Source: Streptomyces bacillaris
GTDB taxonomy: Bacteria; Actinomycetota; Actinomycetes; Streptomycetales; Streptomycetaceae
DNA length: 64,000 nucleotides
NCBI RefSeq assembly: GCF_003268675.1
Contig: NZ_CP029378.1
Coordinates: forward strand, 3,968,001-4,032,000
Reading direction: 5' to 3'
Numbering within the stretch: the first letter of the stretch is position 1; every line of letters starts with the position of its first letter. Made by a program: the position numbers and the translations under genes. The notes below the pieces were generated by a model. The model made no database searches, was not told where the DNA came from, and worked only from the letters and a program-made list of their open reading frames with translations. Below, in pieces: positions 59,040 through 64,000 of the stretch.

Positions 59040-59501
59040 TCACGCAGCGTGGCGGACAAGCGGACTTGCGCCGAAGCCCAGAGTGTGCTCCGTGACGAAG
59101 TGCGGGTCGACCCGGAGGTAGGCCGGAGCGAAGGGTTCCCCGTTGGCGCGGGCGGGTGCGGTGCCGAAGAGTCCGGCCTGCTCGGGGCCGGGATGGACGA
59201 TCTTGGCGGGCCCGGTGAACTGCACGGACCACAGGTCGTCGCCGCCCTCTCCGGCGGTGGCCGCGTTGTAGTTGTCGGCCCCGTAGGTGACGACGCTGCC
59301 GTCGCACGCCTCGTGGTAGCCGAAGCCGCTGTGCATCCGCAGCAGGATCCGGCCGTCGCACACCACGTGCCGGGCGACCGCCAGGAACGGCAGGGCGCGC
59401 ATGCTGGTGGCGAGGCGGCCGTACGGGACCCGGCGCAGCAGCTCGATCGCGGCGGCGGCCTGCGGGGGCGGTCCCGGTGCGCGGTGTTCATCGGAGGGCA
59501 T
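59040..59501 (-). CDS. Pyridoxamine 5'-phosphate oxidase-family protein
   Basis: A 153-residue split-barrel flavin-binding-like protein starting at ATG 59501; GTG 59510 is an alternative. Features: AAIELLRRVPYGRLATSMRA, LPFLAVARHVVCDGRILLRM, WSVQFTGPAKIVHP. This family contains FMN- or F420-dependent reductases; no specific cofactor signature is clear. The operon partner is an APH-fold kinase just downstream. The combination has no function known to me. Confidence 0.8.
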   Translation of the reverse strand: MPSDEHRAPGPPPQAAAAIELLRRVPYGRLATSMRALPFLAVARHVVCDGRILLRMHSGFGYHEACDGSVVTYGADNYNAATAGEGGDDLWSVQFTGPAKIVHPGPEQAGLFGTAPARANGEPFAPAYLRVDPHFVTEHTLGFGASPLVRHAA

Positions 59502-59630
59502 ACGGACCACTCTGCGCCAGGTGTAGGGACCGGGTAAGAGTCCCCGGCCCCGGGTGGCCCGGGACCAAAGTCCCTCGGGGCCTTCCCCCCGGGGCCTCGG
59601 CGCGGCTTTCCGGCGCGGCCGGTCGCCGGT

Positions 59631-60290
59631 TCAGCGGCGCTCGGCCTGGAGCCGGGCGACGTACGCGGCGGCCTGCGAGCGGCGCTCCATCCCCAGCTTG
59701 GACAGCAGGCTGGAGACGTAGTTCTTGATGGTCTTCTCCGCGAGGTGCAGCCGCTCCCCGATCACCCGGTTGGTCAGCCCCTCCCCGATCAGGTCCAGGA
59801 TCTTGCGCTCCTGCTCCGTCAGCCCGGCGAGCTTGTCGTCACCCCGGCCGTTCCCGCCGTCGCGCAGCCGCTCCAGCACCCGGGCGGTGGCCACGGGATC
59901 CAGCAGGGATTTTCCGGCGGCGACATCCCGTACGGCATTGAGCAGTTCATTCCCGCGGATCGCCTTGAGCACATATCCCGACGCCCCGGCCATGATCGCG
60001 TCGAAAAGGGCCTCGTCATCGGCGTACGAGGTGAGCATCAGGCATTTGATGTTCTCGTCCAGCGAACGGACCTCGCGGCACACCTCCACACCGCTGCCGT
60101 CGGGCAGCCGTACGTCGAGCACCGCCACATCGGGACGCGTCGCCGGAATCCTGACCAGGGCATCGGCGGCCGTCCCCGCCTCGCCGACCACCTCGATGTC
60201 CGGTTCGGAGGCGAGCAGCTCATGGACACCGCGCCGGACGACCTCATGATCGTCGAGCAGAAATACCGTGATTTTTCCATCTTCGCGCAC
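59631..60290 (-). CDS. NarL/LuxR-type response regulator, orphan
   Basis: A 219-residue regulator starting at GTG 60290 (VREDGKITVFLLDDHEVVRR). The receiver has the acidic pair LLDDHE, phospho-acceptor Asp in DVAVLDVRLPDGSG, the Thr in MLTSYADDE and Lys in VLKAIRGNEL. The C-terminal LuxR helix-turn-helix is LTEQERKILDLIGEGLTNRV, IGERLHLAEKTIKNYVSSLL, closely like DevR/DosR. No histidine kinase is adjacent, so its sensor lies elsewhere. An AT-rich palindrome region upstream (60291-60639) separates it from the divergent bkdA copy. Confidence 0.92.
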   Translation of the reverse strand: MREDGKITVFLLDDHEVVRRGVHELLASEPDIEVVGEAGTAADALVRIPATRPDVAVLDVRLPDGSGVEVCREVRSLDENIKCLMLTSYADDEALFDAIMAGASGYVLKAIRGNELLNAVRDVAAGKSLLDPVATARVLERLRDGGNGRGDDKLAGLTEQERKILDLIGEGLTNRVIGERLHLAEKTIKNYVSSLLSKLGMERRSQAAAYVARLQAERR

Positions 60291-60639
60291 GATCGCAGTC
60301 TCACATACTCGCCACTCCTCCGCTCTTCCCAGCCGCTGATCCGCGGGATAACGTGCCGTTGTTCCGGCGGCCTGCAAGGCTGTTCCCAGTGCTGTGACCA
60401 GCAGAGCTTCGCGATTTTTTCGATTTACTTGGAAATCCAAGCAAAATCGCAGGTCAGATAGGGTTTCGCAGTTATGCGATGCACTGGGTAACGTGCCTAT
60501 GACAGGGCGCTCGCCGGGGCACCTGTCACGCCTGTATCCCGGCCGAGAAGCACCCACCCCGTGCACGGGTCCGGACACAGGCGAGCCGCACTGGTCTCCC
60601 GGCAGACCCCGGGGGCCGGACCGACGGAGGAGCACGCAC
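60291..60639. other. AT-rich divergent regulatory region
   Basis: A 349-base gap between the response regulator and bkdA2-type gene. The middle (60405-60480) is unusually AT-rich for this genome and holds a nested palindrome at 60411-60450, listed separately. GGAGGAG at 60626-60632 is the ribosome site of the rightward gene. I see no gene here. Confidence 0.6.
60411..60450. promoter_or_regulatory. Nested palindrome upstream of second bkd operon
   Basis: GCGATTTT (60411-60418) mirrors AAAATCGC (60443-60450), and within it CTTGG-AAAT-CCAAG (60428-60441) is perfectly symmetric. The centre of the inner palindrome is slightly right of the outer one. It is 190 bases before the bkdA start and 121 before the response-regulator start. 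Confidence 0.5.
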
Positions 60640-61800
60640 GTGACCGTGGAGAGCACTGCCGCCGCGCGTAAACCGCGACGCGCCAGTAAGCGGACCAGCG
60701 CCGCGAAGAAGCCGCAGAGTTCCGAGCCCCAGCTCGTGCAGCTGCTGACGCCCGAGGGCGAGCGCGTCGAGCACCCGGACTACAGCATCGACCTGAGCGC
60801 CGAGGAGCTGCGCGCGCTCTACCGCGACATGGTGCTGACCCGCCGCTTCGACGCCGAGGCGACCGCCCTCCAGCGCCAGGGCGAGCTGGGTCTGTGGGCC
60901 TCGCTGCTGGGCCAGGAGGCCGCGCAGATCGGCAGCGGCCGGGCGCTGCGCGACGACGACTACGTCTTCCCGACCTACCGCGAACACGGTGTGGCCTGGT
61001 GCCGCGGGGTCGACCCCACCAACCTGCTGGGCATGTTCCGCGGGGTGAACCACGGTGGCTGGGACCCGACCACCAACAACTTCCACCTGTACACGATCGT
61101 CATCGGCTCGCAGACCCTGCACGCCACGGGCTACGCCATGGGCGTGGCCAAGGACGGCGCCGACTCGGCCGTGATCGCGTACTTCGGTGACGGTGCCTCC
61201 AGCCAGGGCGACGTCGCGGAGTCGTTCACCTTCTCCGCCGTCTACAACGCCCCGGTCGTCTTCTTCTGCCAGAACAACCAGTGGGCCATCTCCGAGCCCA
61301 CCGAGCGCCAGACCCGCGTGCCGCTCTACCAGCGCGCGCAGGGGTACGGCTTCCCCGGCGTCCGCGTCGACGGCAACGACGTACTCGCCTGTCTGGCCGT
61401 GACGCGCTCCGCGCTGGAGCGCGCCCGCCGCGGTGAGGGCCCGACCCTGGTCGAGGCGTTCACGTACCGCATGGGCGCCCACACCACCTCCGACGACCCG
61501 ACCAAGTACCGCGCGGACGACGAGCGCGCCGCCTGGGAGGCCAAGGACCCGATCCTGCGGCTGCGGACGTACCTGGAGAAGTCCGGCCACGCCGACGAGG
61601 CGTTCTTCACCGAGCTGGAGACGGAGAGCGAGGCCCTCGGCAAGCGCGTACGCGAGGTCGTACGGGCGATGCCCGACCCGGAGCCGATGTCCCTCTTCGA
61701 GCACGGCTACGCCGACGGCAACTCGCTCGTCGACGAGGAGCGTGCCCAGTTCGCCGCCTACCAGGCATCGTTCGCAGACTCCGCCGAGGAGGGCAAGTAG
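60640..61800 (+). CDS. bkdA: Branched-chain 2-oxoacid dehydrogenase E1 alpha, second copy
   Basis: A 386-residue ThDP enzyme subunit starting at GTG 60640, preceded by GGAGGAG at 8 bases. A basic N-terminal extension (RKPRRASKRTSAAKK) precedes the core. ThDP motif: AYFGDGASSQGDVAESFTFS and FFCQNNQWAIS; the loop EAFTYRMGAHTTSDDPTKYR is conserved. It resembles pyruvate and branched-chain E1 alpha alike; the separate alpha and beta subunits and the E2 type favour branched-chain. This is the second such operon in the window, 21 kb from the first. Confidence 0.92.
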   Translation: MTVESTAAARKPRRASKRTSAAKKPQSSEPQLVQLLTPEGERVEHPDYSIDLSAEELRALYRDMVLTRRFDAEATALQRQGELGLWASLLGQEAAQIGSGRALRDDDYVFPTYREHGVAWCRGVDPTNLLGMFRGVNHGGWDPTTNNFHLYTIVIGSQTLHATGYAMGVAKDGADSAVIAYFGDGASSQGDVAESFTFSAVYNAPVVFFCQNNQWAISEPTERQTRVPLYQRAQGYGFPGVRVDGNDVLACLAVTRSALERARRGEGPTLVEAFTYRMGAHTTSDDPTKYRADDERAAWEAKDPILRLRTYLEKSGHADEAFFTELETESEALGKRVREVVRAMPDPEPMSLFEHGYADGNSLVDEERAQFAAYQASFADSAEEGK

Positions 61801-61802
61801 CC

Positions 61803-62783
61803 ATGGCCGTGGAGAAGATGTCCATCGCGAAAGCGCTCAACGAGTCGCTGCGCCACGCTCTCGACACCGACCCCAAGGTCCTCATCATGGGTGAGGACGT
61901 CGGAAAGCTCGGCGGTGTCTTCCGGATCACCGACGGCCTCCAGAAGGACTTCGGCGAGGACCGGGTGATCGACACTCCGCTCGCGGAGTCCGGCATCGTC
62001 GGCACCGCGATCGGCCTGGCCCTGCGCGGCTACCGCCCCATCGTCGAGATCCAGTTCGACGGTTTCGTCTTCCCCGCGTACGACCAGATCGTCACGCAGC
62101 TCGCCAAGATGCACGCCCGCGCGCTCGGCAAGATCAAGCTGCCGGTCGTCGTCCGTATCCCGTACGGCGGTGGCATCGGCGCGGTCGAGCACCACTCCGA
62201 GTCCCCCGAGGCGCTCTTCGCCCACGTGGCGGGGCTGAAGGTCGTCTCGCCGTCCAACGCGAGCGACGCCTACTGGATGATGCAGCAGGCCGTCCAGAGC
62301 GACGACCCGGTCATCTTCTTCGAGCCCAAGCGGCGCTACTGGGACAAGAGCGAGGTCGACACCGACGCCATCCCGGGCCCGCTGCACAAGGCCGTCACCG
62401 TCCGCGAGGGAAGCGACCTGACGCTCGTCGCGTACGGCCCGATGGTCAAGGTCTGCCTGGAGGCGGCCGCGGCCGCGCAGGAGGAGGGCAAGTCGATCGA
62501 GGTCCTGGACCTGCGCTCGATGTCCCCGATCGACTTCGACACCGTCCAGGCCTCGGTAGAGAAGACCGGCCGGCTCGTGGTCGTCCACGAGGCGCCCGTC
62601 TTCTACGGCTCCGGCGCGGAGATCGCCGCCCGGATCACCGAGCGCAGCTTCTACCACCTGGAGGCCCCCGTCCTGCGGGTCGGCGGCTACCACGCGCCCT
62701 ACCCGCCGGCGCGGCTGGAGGAGGAGTACCTTCCGGGTCTGGACCGGGTGCTCGACGCCGTCGACCGCTCGCTGGCGTACTGA
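61803..62783 (+). CDS. bkdB: Branched-chain 2-oxoacid dehydrogenase E1 beta, second copy
   Basis: A 326-residue beta subunit starting at ATG 61803, two bases after the bkdA stop. Landmarks: LIMGEDVGKLGGVFRITDGL, FGEDRVIDTPLAESGIVGTA, PYGGGIGAVEHHSESPEALF and IFFEPKRRYWDKSEV. It is shorter at the N-terminus than the first copy, which has an extra basic extension. With bkdA it forms the E1 heterotetramer. Confidence 0.94.
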   Translation: MAVEKMSIAKALNESLRHALDTDPKVLIMGEDVGKLGGVFRITDGLQKDFGEDRVIDTPLAESGIVGTAIGLALRGYRPIVEIQFDGFVFPAYDQIVTQLAKMHARALGKIKLPVVVRIPYGGGIGAVEHHSESPEALFAHVAGLKVVSPSNASDAYWMMQQAVQSDDPVIFFEPKRRYWDKSEVDTDAIPGPLHKAVTVREGSDLTLVAYGPMVKVCLEAAAAAQEEGKSIEVLDLRSMSPIDFDTVQASVEKTGRLVVVHEAPVFYGSGAEIAARITERSFYHLEAPVLRVGGYHAPYPPARLEEEYLPGLDRVLDAVDRSLAY

Positions 62784-62794
62784 GGGAAGGGGAC

Positions 62795-64000
62795 GTGACG
62801 ACGATGACCCAGACGTCCGCTCGCTTCCGCGAGTTCAAGATGCCCGACGTGGGCGAGGGCCTCACCGAGGCCGAGATCCTCAAGTGGTTCGTCCAGCCCG
62901 GTGACACGGTCACCGATGGCCAGGTCGTGTGCGAGGTCGAGACGGCGAAGGCGGCGGTGGAGCTGCCGATCCCGTTCGACGGCGTGGTGCACGAGCTGCG
63001 GTTCGGTGAAGGCACGACGGTCGATGTCGGCCAGGTGATCATCACGGTGGACGTGGCGCCGGGTACTCCGGAGGAGGCCCCTCCGGCCCCTGCCGCCTCG
63101 GCTGCTCCTGCCGCTCCCGAGGCTCCTGCTGCTCTTGCTGACGAGCCGAAGGGCCGTACGCCGGTCCTGGTCGGTTACGGGGTGGCGGAGTCCTCCACGA
63201 AGCGCCGCCCGCGCAAGGGAGCCGCCCCCGAGGCGGCTGCCGTGGCGGCGGCGGTCCAGGCGGAGCTGAACGGCCACGGGGCACCCGCCGCTCCTGAGCC
63301 CGAGGTTCCGGTGACCCGCCCGCTGGCCAAGCCGCCGGTACGGAAGCTGGCGAAGGACCTGGGCGTGGACCTGGCGAGCGTGGTGCCGACCGGCAAGGAC
63401 GGCATCATCACCCGCGAGGACGTGCACGCGGCGGCGGCCCCGGCCCAGGCGGCTGCTCCGGCTCCGGTTCCTGCCGCCGAGCCGGTGACGGCCGCTGCGG
63501 ACAAGGCGGAGGCCACGGTCTCCGCCCGCGAGACCCGCATCCCCATCAAGGGGGTCCGCAAGGCGATCGCGCAGGCGATGGTGGGCAGCGCCTTCACCGC
63601 GCCGCACGTCACGGAGTTCGTGACGGTCGACGTGACGCGCACGATGAAGCTCGTGGCGGAGCTGAAGGAGGACAAGGACATGGCGGGGGTGCGGGTCAAC
63701 CCGCTCCTGATCATCGCCAAGGCCCTCCTGGTCGCGATCAAGCGGAACCCCGGGGTCAACGCGGCCTGGGACGAGGCCAGCCAGGAGATCGTGCAGAAGC
63801 ACTACGTCAACCTGGGCATCGCGGCCGCCACCCCGCGCGGCCTGATCGTGCCGAACATCAAGGACGCGCACGACAAGACGCTGCCGCAGCTCGCGGAGGC
63901 GCTGGGCGAGCTGGTCGCCACGGCCCGGGACGGCAAGACCTCCCCGGCGGCGATGGCGGGCGGCACGGTGACCATCACCAACGTCGGCGTCTTCGGCGTC
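62795..64000 (+). CDS. bkdC: Branched-chain 2-oxoacid dehydrogenase E2, second copy, 3' end missing
   Basis: The frame runs off the right edge after 402 codons. GTG 62795 (VTTMTQTS) is preferred; ATG 62804 is possible. It contains a lipoyl domain (MPDVGEGLTEAEILKWFVQP, lipoyl Lys in CEVETAKAAVELPIPF), an Ala/Pro-rich linker, the subunit-binding domain (PPVRKLAKDLGVDLASVVPT, GKDGIITREDVH) and the start of the acyltransferase domain (RIPIKGVRKAIAQAMVGSAF, RGLIVPNIKDAHDKTLPQLA). The catalytic DHR(X)3DG lies beyond the window. Shares design with the first bkdC but differs in linker and lipoyl surface. Confidence 0.93.
   Translation, partial: MTTMTQTSARFREFKMPDVGEGLTEAEILKWFVQPGDTVTDGQVVCEVETAKAAVELPIPFDGVVHELRFGEGTTVDVGQVIITVDVAPGTPEEAPPAPAASAAPAAPEAPAALADEPKGRTPVLVGYGVAESSTKRRPRKGAAPEAAAVAAAVQAELNGHGAPAAPEPEVPVTRPLAKPPVRKLAKDLGVDLASVVPTGKDGIITREDVHAAAAPAQAAAPAPVPAAEPVTAAADKAEATVSARETRIPIKGVRKAIAQAMVGSAFTAPHVTEFVTVDVTRTMKLVAELKEDKDMAGVRVNPLLIIAKALLVAIKRNPGVNAAWDEASQEIVQKHYVNLGIAAATPRGLIVPNIKDAHDKTLPQLAEALGELVATARDGKTSPAAMAGGTVTITNVGVFGV

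Overview
The window is high-GC chromosomal DNA from a Streptomyces. Many genes start with GTG, many genes overlap by 4 bases (GTGA or ATGA), and the gene content is typically actinobacterial (CrgA, class E sortases, PASTA kinase, DLW-39, DUF5324, a gamma-butyrolactone-receptor homologue). From memory, the order follows the conserved origin-proximal arm downstream of gyrA in S. coelicolor. Two perfect parS sites (24521-24534 and 45569-45582) and several DnaA-box-like 9-mers support an origin-proximal position. I saw no insertion sequence, prophage, CRISPR array or rRNA.

Layout. 1-9.6 kb: end of a DUF3566 membrane protein gene, tRNA-Ile(GAU), small membrane or secreted proteins, DLW-39, a secreted anchored protein, a membrane-tethered Ser/Thr kinase with a helix-turn-helix partner, tRNA-Ala(UGC), a DUF3515 lipoprotein, DUF5324, ppiA and a rhomboid protease. 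9.8-23 kb: the growth and division block. It holds crgA, DUF881, three class E sortases interleaved with pabA, and a leftward series fhaA-fhaB-pstP-rodA/ftsW-pbpA-pknB, followed by tRNA-Leu(CAG). 23.6-29 kb: a gamma-butyrolactone-receptor-type TetR regulator, a parS site, DUF2252, a J-domain-like protein, a rhodanese and an acyl-CoA dehydrogenase.

29-38.3 kb: phenylacetate catabolism. paaABCDE runs leftward, paaN and a PaaR-type TetR gene are nearby, and between them lies an overlapping DUF5819-HTTM-TrmH operon. 38.3-42.8 kb: a BkdR-type Lrp regulator divergent from a branched-chain 2-oxoacid dehydrogenase operon (bkdABC). 42.9-47.8 kb: a MobA-DUF6457 fusion, MoeA, a potassium channel whose start codon lies inside parS, and a quinone oxidoreductase. 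47.9-54 kb: a bacterial proteasome activator, an FtsX-type ABC exporter with its PadR regulator, and a secreted anchored protein. 54-64 kb: two divergent transmembrane Ser/Thr kinases, a phosphotransferase with a PPOX-family partner, an orphan NarL-type response regulator, and a second bkdABC operon cut by the right edge.

How the parts fit together. The FHA/phosphatase/kinase/PBP/RodA genes form the classical phospho-signalling and septal or elongation wall-synthesis unit. The paa and bkd operons feed aromatic and branched-chain carbon into CoA thioesters. Palindromes fitting the published PaaR half-site pattern lie before paaA, between paaN and paaR, and (one central mismatch) between bkdR and bkdA. 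Each of these three sites has a DnaA-box-like sequence within about 50 bp. The least explained module is the DUF5819-HTTM pair, whose design recalls the SdpA/SdpB peptide-maturation pair. That comparison is inference only.
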